A stretch of DNA of 64,000 nt from contig JAJTUP010000003.1 of NCBI GenBank assembly GCA_021399435.1, positions 1,612,001 to 1,676,000 of the forward strand, written 5' to 3'. The translations under genes were made by a program, and so were the position numbers. A model generated the notes under the pieces. The model was given only the letters and a program-made list of their open reading frames with translations, ran no database searches and had not been told where the DNA came from. Each line of letters starts with the position of its first letter. Within the stretch, counting starts at the first letter, position 1. Shown piece by piece: positions 44,554 to 55,705 of the stretch. Origin of the DNA: Diaporthe sp. PMI_573. Lineage: Eukaryota; Ascomycota; Sordariomycetes; Diaporthales; Diaporthaceae.

Positions 44554-46089
44554 TCAGGCCCCCAGTTTGAATCCACCTGGGACCGCCTTTTGGAACAGCC
44601 CCTCAGGGTCGTACTTCTTGCTGGTGGCCCTGAGCTTGGAGACACTCTCCTCTCCATAGCCTGCTATAACATCATCCTTCGAGTACCCATAGTTGGTAAA
44701 GATGTAGCGATGCAGCAGACCCTTGTCTTGAGCGAGGGTCCTCAGCTCTTTCACAAAGCTTTCAACTTTTGCAAAGATGTGTTTGTCATCCTCGGCCAGC
44801 TTCCAGGAAGGGTTTATCAGGACAACAAAGAGAGGTCCATCAGACGGAGGGATATCCATGGCGTTACCGCCCGCCTTTCGCGACTGTTCTAGGAGAGCCT
44901 TGGTGATAGGGTGGAATCCGAATGAGAAGATAAATCCCTCCGCATCCTTCACCTTGGCCAGGGTCTCCTGCCACCTTTGGTAGAATTCTTCCATCAAAGG
45001 GACATCAGGCTTAATAGTGATTGAAGCCCAATACTGTCTGAGCATATGTCAGCCTTATTACCTGCCAAGAAGGATGGTTTGCTAACCGTAGGCCATCTTG
45101 AGAGAAATTAGACAACTCGTTGCAGAACTCTAGGTGCGTCGATGTCCGCATGGTGCTCATTTGCTTGATCTGCGGCTCCATTGTTGTGAAGCGCTCCAGG
45201 GAAGGCGGGTTCTCCTTGCCCTGCACATGATACATTACACAGGTTAGAGCCTGGTGGCCAAACCCGTAGCCAGCACTCGCCATAACATGAGCGTGTTGGT
45301 CCTTTTCGTTCAAGGCGAAGTCACAAGCAGCCCGCGCAAGCTGGGAGAAGGTCTCGGGCATGTAATATGTGACGCCACCCCAGATATTCCCGGCCTTGAA
45401 GGTGCGCAACTTCAGCGCTGTGACGATACCGAAATTGTTCAGACCGCCCCTGAGAGCAATCCAGAGGTCTGGGTTGTCTTTCGCACTTGCCCGGACCACG
45501 TCTCCAGATGCGAGAACAACCTCAAACTCCAGGACGGAGTCGCAGACAAAACCAGTGCTGCCTGAGAACATGGAGATCCCACCTGAAGTCTGCTTAGTTT
45601 CAGTGTGATTTTGTATTTCTTTCGTGTTAACGTACCGCCTAGAGCTAGTCCAGCAACACCAACACGTCCCACACGCCCGCCTGCCGTAGTCAATCCGTGT
45701 TTCTCTAGCTCCGTGTAGACAGTCTTCCAGGTCTCCCCGGATCCGACTTCAACGGTCTCTTCCCCAACGTTGATCCCTTTGAGACCTCGCAGATCAATAG
45801 TAACGCCATTCTGAATATTGGCGCTGCCAGCAAACGGCGTCCCGCCAGTGCCGCGAACAGCTACCTGAACCAACCCATCGAGAAGATAGGTGCGAAGTGC
45901 CCGGATCAAACCCTGCACTTCCTTCGCGGAAGTTGGCTTGGCGATGAATGAGGGTGTGATCTCCTTTTCAAAGGCGCTGAAGTAGGCGCTATTGTTATTC
46001 TCAAACTCGCTGCTACCGGGCCGCAATATTGCTGACTCGGTGAGGGCACCCGTCAAAGCACTCAAGATTTGGGTATGGGTATCCGCCAT
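44554..46089 (-). CDS. FAD-linked oxidoreductase (berberine-bridge type) lacking the usual His
   Basis: Three exons in phase (45636-46089, 45087-45582, 44554-45037) give 477 aa. The PCMH-type FAD-binding domain is evident: FIAKPTSAKEVQGLIRAL, AVRGTGGTPFAGSANI, GVTIDLRGLKGINV and GLALGGGISMFSG, then NPDLWIALRGGLNNFGIV. The C-terminal BBE-like part ends SATSKKYDPEGLFQK-type (here ATSKKYDPEGLFQ). In most relatives the R-x-G-G-H segment has a histidine that bonds covalently to FAD; here that site reads TGGTP with glycine, so the anchor seems absent. No signal peptide is apparent. These enzymes oxidise diverse alcohols or phenolic substrates; the substrate is unknown. Divergent from the SDR at 47401. 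Confidence 0.9.
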
Positions 46090-47400
46090 TTTCTCAATGA
46101 TTTAGAGAACAATAAAAGCCCTCGAGAGACTCCTGGCTGTCCAGAACTTTAATGTTGAAGTGGGTTGTAAGCTAAGCAGAAGCAAACTGGAAAATGAACA
46201 GATAGACGCGGTAGAACTGAAGAATGAGTAAAGTAAGAGGAGTAGACCAACATCTAGTCTGAGCAGATCGTGTCTGCTCAGGAACGTCTTGGGATCAACG
46301 CGGGGAAGAGTTCGGGCCTAGGTTTCATGCTGTACGATTGCGGCTCAGCACTGGGTGGGGTCTGTTGCATAACCAACAACCAACAAGTGGGACATGGCCT
46401 ACGCTCAGGGTGGGATTGTATGTTGGCGCTACTGTGGGCCAAGCGAGCCCTGCGGCTTACAGGCTATCCAGCATGTAAATTGCCAGTGATGCACGTTGCT
46501 TCAGGCCCAGGTAACAGTTTCCAAGTTAGAAAATACACTATCCTCCATCTTCAGGCAGAGTTTGTGTCATGTAATAGAAGTACATATTAATGTTCAAAAA
46601 TTTGCATTTGTTGACGCGATTGGTTTGTACAGGTGGATGGTGACTTTTTGCGACACAGCCTGGGCAGATATTATATACAAAATATTATACTTAGTAGCGA
46701 GTATTCATGAGGTTGACCACCCTGCTAGGGACTCGTATAAGTCTCGTAGCTTCGTACTTAGATTCCGTATAATGTCTTTGGTACCCCCCATAGAGATTCC
46801 ACATTCCATTTGAGCAGGATCATCTCAAAAGTTACCTGGTACCAGAAGCGGCTTGGTGATGCAATGAAGGGGCAGGGGAACTGCCCAGAGTCTTCGTATG
46901 CCTAATAGAGCAACCAACAACAGAGTGCCCAGGATGTTGGCCACAGATTGTCCACGATCCTGCAAATCTCATAGATATTCACATTCAGGAGTTATCTAGA
47001 CTCCTTTGAATTACCAACCGAGCTAATTGGCCTCACCAATCATGTCCCCATGTGTTGCTTACCTAGTGCGCTTTGTACGTCCGGCACTAACCCCCGGAGC
47101 ATTCGAAGGGTCCGGGCCGGCATTGGGTTTTGTCAGCTTCCAACGCTGGTGTGAAGGGCGTCCACTGTCCCATACGGACGCTGAATGCTGACAATCACGG
47201 TAGAAGAAGTCCTGTACCGCTAATATCCAGATCTGCCTACACACACATATATATAGCGAGCCCGTTGCAGCGAGGACTTGAGAAGACTGGGTTTAGTTCT
47301 CTCGCAATCAACATTGTCAACATTTTGCAGCCTCTAGTCTACAATCCTATGAACATATATATCTGACCTTTTGCCTTTGTTAAGCCAAAGAGTCCTCAGA
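46090..47400. other. Divergent intergenic region
   Basis: 1.3 kb shared between the FAD-linked oxidase (minus) and SDR (plus). The section 46560-46790 is richer in A/T and reads as a possible decayed repeat. No gene is supported. Confidence 0.4.
47247..47257 (+). promoter_or_regulatory. TATA-like element
   Basis: CATATATATAG about 150 bp before the SDR start codon. Assigned by position and sequence only. Confidence 0.3.
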
Positions 47401-48194
47401 ATGCCTTCAGCATCTCCCGTTGCCCTCATCCTCGGAGCCGGTGCCAACATCGGCCAGAATGTTGGCCGAGCATTCGCGGCCAAAGGTTATAGGGTCGCTC
47501 TGGCATCAAGGAGTCTGAAAGAAGAAGACAGCAGCCCGTCACAAGTGCACATCAGAGGTGACTTCACTGATTCCGCTTCCGTAGCTGAGATCTTCGCCAA
47601 GGTGAAGACTCAGCTCGAACCACCCTCCGTGGTGGTATATAACGGTATGGTTTCCAGCCTGTCTTAGATCGGGCGAAAGTTCACTGACACGGCATACAAG
47701 CCGCTTCGGCAACTCGTCACGATGCGAAGGATCCACTAGGTCTGCCTTTGAAAGACTTCACTCGTGATCTCTCCGTGAACACAACCAGTGCATTCGTGGC
47801 GGCTCAGCAAGCAGTGCTCGCCTTCGAGCAGTTGCCCGAGTCTGCATCTCGCACCTTCATCTATACAGGGAACTGCACCAACGTCAGCCCCATCGTGGCG
47901 CTGATGGACCTCGGCGTTGGGAAATCAGCTACGGCGCACATTATTGAATGTGCAGCAGAAGCATATAAAGACAAGGGCTACAAGTTCGTTTCGCGAGGTC
48001 CAATGTTTTGATACGCTTTGTTAACATGTTATAGATTTTACTATGCCGATGAGAGAAACGCCGATGGCTCGCCCGCCTTCAGCGCCATTGATGGACCGGC
48101 CCACGCAAAGTTCTACACTGAGCTTGCTGGGGGAAGCTCACAAGGGCCGTGGCAGCAAACCTTTGTCAAGGAGGCTGGATACAAGAAGTTTTGA
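47401..48194 (+). CDS. Short-chain dehydrogenase-like protein, truncated catalytic motif
   Basis: Three exons, 47401-47644, 47701-47983 and 48035-48194, join in phase to 228 aa (the second donor is a less usual GTTCGT). The Rossmann start is GAGANIGQNVGRAF. The middle reads VVVYNAASATRHD, corresponding to the N-A-G strand of SDRs. The C-terminus is a YYADERNADGSPAFSAIDG and WQQTFVKEAGYKKF tail. A normal Y-x-x-x-K pair is not obvious: where it is expected the sequence reads LGVGKSATAH, with lysine but no tyrosine four residues before. The protein may thus be a non-catalytic or atypical SDR-fold member. Divergent from the FAD-linked oxidase. Confidence 0.82.
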
Positions 48195-48299
48195 CCCTCA
48201 TATCGAGGTAGTCTCACCGGGAAAATCCGTAGCAAGGTCTCCAGGGCTGTCAAAATAGAAAATCTCTGAATGACTGAAGTCTAGGCCCTATGCCTAAGT

Positions 48300-48910
48300 G
48301 CAATACACCCGACTATTTCCACACGTCACTGCGATTCTTCCACCACTTCCCCGTGGTAAAGGACAATTTGCCCCATCCCATATGACTGCCACGCTGCCCT
48401 CGTTGATGTAATATTTGAATGCGACCTGTTTCGGCGGCGCGCCAGCTGTGGAGGTGTACTCACACGGGTCGACCTGAACACCCATATGACTGGCCTCCAC
48501 CAGCTGCTCACGCCTACTTTTTCACAAATGACCTGGATTGTCTGAAAGGGAGGGATTGAAGGGGATCATGGTGGAGTCCTCGTTTATGCTAAGTTAGTTG
48601 TGGATTTTAGGAGTTCGCCCGCCTCGCCAACCTCGATTTGTGTGACGTCTGAGGAAATCATCAATGTGCTCGGCGAGGGCATCGAGAGAGAATTCTTCAT
48701 CATACCCCTTCCACGTCGTCGCAACGGCAATGAAACGTCGTTGGTCCCAGTCGATAATAAAGTTCTAGTGCCGGTCTCATGCCACCCTGGAGCGTTCGTC
48801 ATGTTGAAGCGCTGGTCTGGTGTGCCGCTATCGGAATGGCTCCTTGTGCATGCAGTCGGCAGAATACGCTTGCGGGGAACATATAAAACAACGAAGGAGG
48901 TTGTGAACAC
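48300..48910 (-). pseudogene. Broken coding-like region
   Basis: Minus-strand reading shows coding-like pieces in different frames and no single good frame. One frame reads IIDWDQRRFIAVATTWKGYD and DALAEHIDDFLRRH. Adjacent pieces in another frame read GWHETGTRTLL and QIEVGEAGELLK, and further on VQVDPCEYTSTAGAPPKQVA and AFKYYINEGSVAV. A splice acceptor-like tag precedes the first piece (near 48771). I cannot join them with in-phase introns. It could be a decayed gene or an unrecognised multi-exon gene. The overlapping plus-strand frame 48600-48965 looks like its shadow. Confidence 0.3.
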
Positions 48911-49993
48911 GAGTGGTATTCGGATTCCTGCGACGTTTTATAATCAAAGAAAGAAGGATGTGTAGAGGTTGGCAGAGTTTAAATATTCTTGATCCTTTAC
49001 TCCAGTCTCAAGGCGGCTGAGGTGGGTCAGATTGCATATCACACTACCCTAGATATCCAATCAGAAAGGTGATGGCTCTGAGTATGGCAAAAGACGCTGG
49101 TGGCCATCAATCCTTCTGCGACCTGAAAACTCGGGTAACTTCAAATAGATGGACCTGAACGAGATGATCAAGTGACCCACCAAAGTGAATGCGTGCATTG
49201 TCAACGTGGATTTGTAACTTTTGACTCGCCGTATTATCATCTTTCGGCAGATTGTGGGCTGGTGCTTGGTTTCAATGGGGGTGGGCATTTACGTGTTGAT
49301 GTGTGAATCTGCCCAGTGGAAGATAACCATAGAAACCAAGTTACAGCCGGAGCTGGTCCAACAGCTCTTCAACTGGGCCAGCCAGTACATAGCTAGGCTA
49401 CGAGATAATTCTCAAATAAAATAATGCCTTTTGCTTCCAATCTCAAACACCCTTCCCAAATACTAGCCCTTCTAGGTCTTCCATGCCCTCTGGCTGCAGC
49501 ACCCCCTTGGTCTTCCGGATCGTTCTCCAGGTCTGGCTGGCAAGTCTTCAAATACTCTGAGACTCAGATTTGCAATTTCGCATGGATTTCTTGGACGATT
49601 CCGCCCTATCCAGAGGCGACAGTGGCCGCGATGGCTTCATTATTGTTGAAGTCGTCATTCAGTTCACACTTGGCCAGGCTACGAGTTTCGAACTCGATCC
49701 AGTCGGCCTACAATGCTATTCACAATTTGATGCTTTGCCAGGAATTGGAGGAGAATATTGATAGAGTCCTTCTCAGGTGTAGTTATCATGGCACGTATCA
49801 GGGGCTGGACTGTACTGTCCCGGTTGTAAGTGAATAGGTGAAGTGTCTTCGGGAAGAAGTGAAGCAAATAGGTGTTAATACGGCGAACTTCCTTATTCTA
49901 ATCCATCGCTCTGTGTTTGACAGCCATCTGAAAGCGAATAATCCATCAGAGCCTTGGGATCATTCCATTCTTCTATTCGGTCTTCCAGCAGTC

Positions 49994-50688
49994 ATGTCGC
50001 GACCGATCCCCAAGAAAGCATTCCAAGCCTGGATGCGACAAAAGTTTGAGAATGTTGGCAAGGATGCTGGTCAAAGTGAGCTCGTTTCGTGCCCGCTGGT
50101 CCTAAACTCATTCGACCCTCCCTTCATCGATGATAGATCTGAAATAGGGGAGTTTGCCAACTCGTCTCATGAAATTGCAGGCGGCTACACTATTACCGGG
50201 CCTCAGGATCGCGAATACAATTGCATCGCCCATGCCATCGGCCAGAAGACTGTTCGACTCACTCCCCAGACTTTCAGAGACCTTGTAAAAATGTACGAAT
50301 CCTACGGCTTCTATCGGGTTGACGTCAATGGTCCTCCCCATCCCGGCGACGCTGAAGTCTACACGAAGCCGACGGAGCCTGGTGTGCCCCTCCACGCCCA
50401 CCGTATCGAGAGTCCCACCAACGCCGGCAGCAAAGTAATTACATGCTCTTCTAAGATGGGCAATGATTCTTGCATCAGCCACCCTCGGAACTTGCTGCAG
50501 TGCAAGCGGTCTACGTCCGACCGACCTAGATACGAATACGGTCTCGTACAATACAGATTCCGCTTTGACCAGGCGAGATATGCAACAGCCCAGACCTTCC
50601 GTACGTCCTTGAGCCTTTTTGCAAACTTTTCTATTGTCTTCAAGTTCTAGTCTCGTATCGCAAGCCAGACGCATCCTCAATTACATAA
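49994..50688 (+). CDS. DUF7689-like protein with Cys and His core
   Basis: An open frame from 49838 to 50650 contains a good start at ATG 49994 (MSRPIPKKAFQAWMRQK). The conserved block is DREYNCIAHAIG with a lone cysteine, then FRDLVKMYESYGFYRVD, AEVYTKPTEPGVPLHAHRI, VITCSSKMGNDSCISHPRNL and a late YEYGLVQYRFRF. The Y-N-C-I-A and later His resemble DUF7689, a family of small proteins found in bacteria and fungi. A papain-like Cys-His arrangement is conceivable (inference). A possible last intron (GTACGT near 50600 to CAAG near 50646) would change the final residues and move the stop to 50688. The N-terminal sequence between 49424 and 49993 is open in a different frame and its relation is unclear. 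Confidence 0.6.
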
Positions 50689-51887
50689 TCAAGATCCGAA
50701 TGGAACCATGTTCCAAGGGTGTCTGATATTCTATCTGGGTATCGGGGGTGATTACTGATGCTTTCATCATTCCAAGCAGTAAGAAAGACAAGATCGGGGC
50801 GTGTTGTCAAGCAACCCTTGACTGAGTCGATGAGACGCATCGGGAAGTCAGACGCTTACTCTCATGAAATCCAATCGCATGACCAAGATCCCCAGGACAG
50901 GAGGCAGGATATGAAAGAGAGTCAATGGCTCACAAAATGGCACCAAGTAGGGATAATTCGACATGGAAACGAGTAGAGGCATAGGATGATATTTTGTACA
51001 GCAAAGGTCTATGCGGCCAATCTCATCAGCAATATTTGAAGGGCTGGCCGCTTGTAAACTTGCTAGGTTATGAATGTGAGCGAAAGTGACAGGATATCCC
51101 CAGCAATTGTGAAATTCGTATCGTGCAGCCATACGTCGAGAACGTTCACGTGTATATTGTCGTGTATATATTCGTCGTCGAGTCTGCAGATGGACTACAC
51201 TTGTAGTACTGACCTGTACTTTCGACCCGAGTACACCTTCAAAGTAGCCCCCTCTGAAACATCAAGAATGAGGATATAAAGACATGCATTAGAACACAGA
51301 GGCTGAAGCCAGTGCTGTAAGCAATGACGTTCGCAGAAGAATCATGCTGTCCGTTTGCAATTCAGTAGTCATTGGCTACCTTTATAGTCAGTTTACGCGT
51401 GGCACCGACGCTGCGATGCTGACCTGCGAGACTGAGGCACCCCCGGGACACCCACAACGGCTACTACGGTACAGTCAATGCTTGGAGAAGACCTGGGAAC
51501 ACCCCTACCGAGTTCATTCTGCAAATCATCATTGATTCAATACAGTAGAACACATAGCTGCCATATCAGGCTAGCATCTAGTGCGGACCGAATCTGCGCG
51601 TCGTTAGCGATGACACGGTGATAAGTGGAGACTTGGGGAGGCCCAATTAAGCAACACAACCAAGCAATGATCGACAACCAGTATCACCTTCTTCTTCGGG
51701 CACACGACCGATTGCGCTATCAAAAGCACGACATTGTGTTGGGCAAATTCGCACAGGAGTGCTTGGAGCGCGAACAACGCGTTATACTGTATGTATATCA
51801 GTCGCTCCTCACTGACGCCAAGATCAGCCAAGTCAGTTCTATCCGGGCGTGTACCTTGTGTCAAATTCGACGACCTGACTACTCACC
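50689..51887. other. Intergenic, no supported gene
   Basis: About 1.2 kb without convincing coding sequence; includes the sedolisin promoter. A run of ATATT/TATAT near 51150-51175 is the main compositional feature. Confidence 0.4.
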
Positions 51888-53786
51888 ATGTCTCTGGCTA
51901 AGCTCTGTGGAGGTTTGGGCGCCATAGTCCTCGGCGCCACGGCTCTGCCATCCAATTCTCCGTCGACCAATTATGCCATCAAGGAACGACATTACGTCCC
52001 CAAGTCTTGGACGAGTCTTGGCCCGGCAGACAAATCTGACACCATCAATCTCCAGATCGGTCTGAAGCAGAGCAATAAGGGTGCTATCGAGCGACACCTG
52101 CTTGAGATCTCGGACCCTGACCATGCTCGCTACGGTCAGCACCTGTCCGTGGACGAGGTCGCCAACATTATCCGCCCAACAGACCTGACTATCGACAGTG
52201 TCCACCGGTGGCTCGACGGGTACGACGTCGGAGATATCGCTTACTCACCTGCTCGGGACTGGATCTCCATCATTGTGCCCATTTCAAAAGCCGAGGAGTT
52301 ACTTCAGACAAATTACTCGAAGTATGAACACGACGGGGGCCACATTGCCAACCGCGCGACACAATGGTCGTTGCCACTGCACCTTCATGAGCATATTGAT
52401 GTCGTCCAGCCCACAACTTCGTTCCTGACACCCAAGCCTGAGCACAAGCCCATCAGGTTTGACTTGTCCGAGCAGGAGTTGACCTGGTGGGAGCATACGG
52501 GCCAGTTCAAGTACAAACAGCAGTCTGCATCTCATCTAGCAAGTGGGACCGCCAACATTTCGGCAGTCTGCAACGCCAGTTTCGTCACCCTCGACTGCCT
52601 ACGCACAGTCTATGGCACGATCAACTACACTGCACAGGCTGCTGACAACAATTCGGTTGCCATCAACAATTATCTCAATGAGACAAGTCGGCGTGACGAT
52701 GCCAAGACCTTCCTGCAGAAATTCCGCCCAGACGCCGTCGCTGCCGCCGACGAGTTCGAGTTCATCATCATCGACGACGGGCCAAACTATCAAGGCCCCA
52801 ACACCTCTGTATTTGTTGACGCGGGTAGCGACGTCGAAGGTAACCTTGATGCTCAGCTGGTCCTCGGTGTCAGCTCTCCGACGCCTCTCTTTGCGTACAA
52901 TACTGGTGGAAGCCCCCCATTCATACCCTCCCTGAGCACCCCAACTAACACCAACGAACCGTACCTGGCTTTCCTGAACTATATCCTTGCACAAGACGAT
53001 ATCCCAAATGTCTTCAGCTCATCTTATGGTGACGACGAGCAGACCGTGCCACAGTCTTACGCCGAGAGGGTCTGTTCTGGCTTTGCTCAGCTTGGTGCCC
53101 GCGGAGTCACCTACCTGGTCTCGTCTGGAGACGCCGGCGTCGGATCATCCGGTGATTGTTATAGTAATGACGGCAAGAACACCTACAAATTCACGCCTGA
53201 CTTCCCCACGTCGTGCCCATGGGTCACGTCTATCGGTGCCACCGCCAACTTCACGCCCGAGACGGCCGTCACCCGATTCGCCTCGGGAGCTGGATTCAGC
53301 AACTACTTCGCACAGCCCGAGTACCAGGCGTCGACCGTCAATAAGTACATCGCCAGCTTGAACGGCACGTATGACGGGCTGTACAACAAGAGCGGTCGTG
53401 CCTATCCCGATATCTCGGCGCAGGGTAACCTCGACGTTATCATCTACGCCGGCAGCATCATCCGTGTCGGAGGAACCAGCGCTTCGTCACCCACCGTCGC
53501 TGGCATCCTGGCTCTCGTCAACGATGCCCTCATCGCCGCCGGCAAGCCAACACTGGGTTTCATCAATCCTTGGTTGTACAAGGAGGCTTACAAGACTTTT
53601 ACCGACATCACCATCGGCTCAAGCTACGGTTGCAACACTACCGGTTTCCCAGCTCAGGCTGGCTGGGACGCTGTCACTGGCTTTGGCACACCTGTGAGTA
53701 CCTTACTTAGCACTAATACGATCGCGGCACTAACTTGGTAATAGAATTTCAACGAGCTGGTAAACGCTGCTCTTGAGAAGGACTAG
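51888..53786 (+). CDS. Secreted sedolisin-family peptidase (S53, tripeptidyl-peptidase type)
   Basis: Two exons, 51888-53693 and 53745-53786, give 615 aa. A short signal sequence (MSLAKLCGGLGAIVLGATA) is followed by the kumamolisin-type activation domain (DKSDTINLQIGLKQSN, YGQHLSVDEVANIIRP). The catalytic domain has GSDVEGNLDAQ with the Glu and Asp of the S53 site, VSSGDAGVGS for the oxyanion aspartate and GGTSASSPTVAG for the nucleophilic serine. The last part FTDITIGSS..GC...GWDAVTGFGTPN holds the calcium-site aspartates. Secreted acid peptidases of this type release tripeptides or cut proteins in acid media. The intron falls just before the last 13 residues, after GFGTP. Confidence 0.94.
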
Positions 53787-54000
53787 ATGTCATTTCACGG
53801 CAGGCTCGAGTCTTGTACAATGTATATAAAATTCGTTTCCGATGGGAATGGAATGTGAATGAATCTGGTCGTAGCTCGGAAGTGGACGCACCGCTTTTGT
53901 GGCACACTGGGATAAACAGCCAACCTTGCGGGAGTCGGTCGGTCACGATAACAAGCGACTGGCCGCCTAGCCTCTTGGTACGCAAAGAAGTAATTCGATT

Positions 54001-55705
54001 CTACTCTACCCTCTCGTCGGGTTTATTCGAAAGTTGAAGCTTGTCTCTGCACACACCCACAACATCGTACCGTTGTAAGAAATCCACAAGTTCTTGAGTT
54101 GTCTCTTTTTCAAGTTAGAAACTTCCCCAGGGGCAGAAAATCCGCAGAGCCCGGCGCGCCACATCATGCAGACTTACCAGGGAGCTTGAGATCTGGTAGA
54201 AGTGCCTTTATATCGGCATTTTTCTTTGTGGGTAGCTCAAACATTGGCAGTTCCGACCATAGTTGAACGGCTGAATTGTGGGGAACCCTGATCTCGTCAA
54301 AGAGGTGAAGCCGGTAAGAGATGGTTTCAGGTGACCGATCTGGTAGGTCGTCAAAGAGAGTACCGAGAGCCGCAGCATCGAGAATGGCAGAATTGGCACC
54401 TTGGCCCATGTGCTATACATATACAATACACGTGTTCAGCCGATGTCTTGCGCCTAGCAGTGAGTAGTGGCATTTCAACCAGTTCCATCGCCATATACTA
54501 ATGAACGAGACGGGGTCAACTGTAAACATGACGAACCGGTAACATGGCATGTGCTGCATCACCAATGGCAACAAGACGGCCGCGGCTGTATCGAGCAGCA
54601 GGCGCTCGTGTATAAAGTCGCCACAGCGGCAAAACATCCAGTAAATGGTCACAGACCGTCCCAAGGTCAGGATGGAACTCGTTAAGGGCAGCCGCCAGAT
54701 GCTCCCGTGTCGTCTCACCGCGCATCGTGTGGATCACCATTCCTGGTATATCCTCGAGGGCGTAGAGGACTAGGTTAAGGTACTCAAAACCATGGCACCA
54801 GTATCCCAGCAGATACCGCTTGCGATCGGGCGCCACACTGAACGTACTACGGCCAGGGACAGCGGCCATGACCTGTGCGAAGGGGTTCTGCTGCAGTTTG
54901 GCGACGGGGATCACGGCGCGGGCGGCCGTGGTGCTGCTCCGCAGAGCTGGGGAGGGCTCGCCAAGGATGACGGTCATTGCGGACGAGTGTACGCCATCGG
55001 CGGCGATGATGAGGTCTGCCTCGGTTTGCGAACCGTTGGCCAGGTGGATGATGCCTTGCTCCGGCTCGATGCTGGCTACCTCTGTATATTCGAAAAGGCG
55101 GCACGGCAGGTTCGGGGCATCCCCACTACCACCATTGTTCGACGGCGGCGACTCTGCCACATGCCTCAACTCCTGGCGCAGGTCGGGTCGATAGACTGTG
55201 CCTCCTGTAGATTCCTCTACATGCAGGACTTGCAGCAACTCCAATGTCCTCCCATCGAGGATCTGTGAGTTTTTCGCTGGTAGCCAGGTTCGCACCAGGA
55301 TCCTTGGTCAGCCGGTGACCCCAGTTGTATGGATAAGCGTCTATAGGATTGATTCTTGGGTGAAAGGGCACCAAGTAGAAATCCCATTACGCCACTCACC
55401 TCTACAGACCCTCGCTCTAGCGTTGTCAAAGCCGAGGCTTTGCAAGTAGTCCAGCGAGTTTGACCCGAGTCCAACGGCAGCTCCAACTTCACCCGACAAG
55501 CTGTACTTCTCGAAGACCTTTGTGAGATCGTGTAAGTACTCGTGAGTGCAGGTCACTACTATGCTATAGGAAAAGGGAAGGTGCTGCTGAGTGTCTTAAC
55601 TGTTACTTTGTGTCCGGCCTTCCTCATTGCAATGGCTGATGTCAGTCCGCCGATGCCACCGCCGATGACGACGACCGATAAGCTACTTGTAGGCATTGCA
55701 ACCAT
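54001..55705 (-). CDS. FAD-dependent monooxygenase (salicylate-hydroxylase-like)
   Basis: Five exons rebuilt in phase (55607-55705, 55400-55517, 54537-55276, 54178-54412, 54001-54104) encode 431 aa from ATG 55705; ATG 55696 is an alternative three codons in. SLSVVVIGGGIGGLTSAIAM is the N-terminal dinucleotide fold. The second exon (VFEKYSLSGEVGAAVGLGSN) continues it. DLIIAADGVHSS is the DG motif of aromatic hydroxylases and LVAIGDAAHAMLP the GD motif that contacts the FAD ribityl; HMGQGANSAILDAAALG then follows over an intron. The last exon ELVDFLQRYDVVG matches the family C-terminus. These flavoenzymes hydroxylate or decarboxylate phenolic rings with NAD(P)H and oxygen. Divergent from the Zn2Cys6 gene over an AT-rich region. 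Confidence 0.88.

Noticed and set aside
48600..48965. Plus-strand 121-codon frame
   Set aside because: It is the opposite strand of the better minus-strand pieces and has no recognised features.
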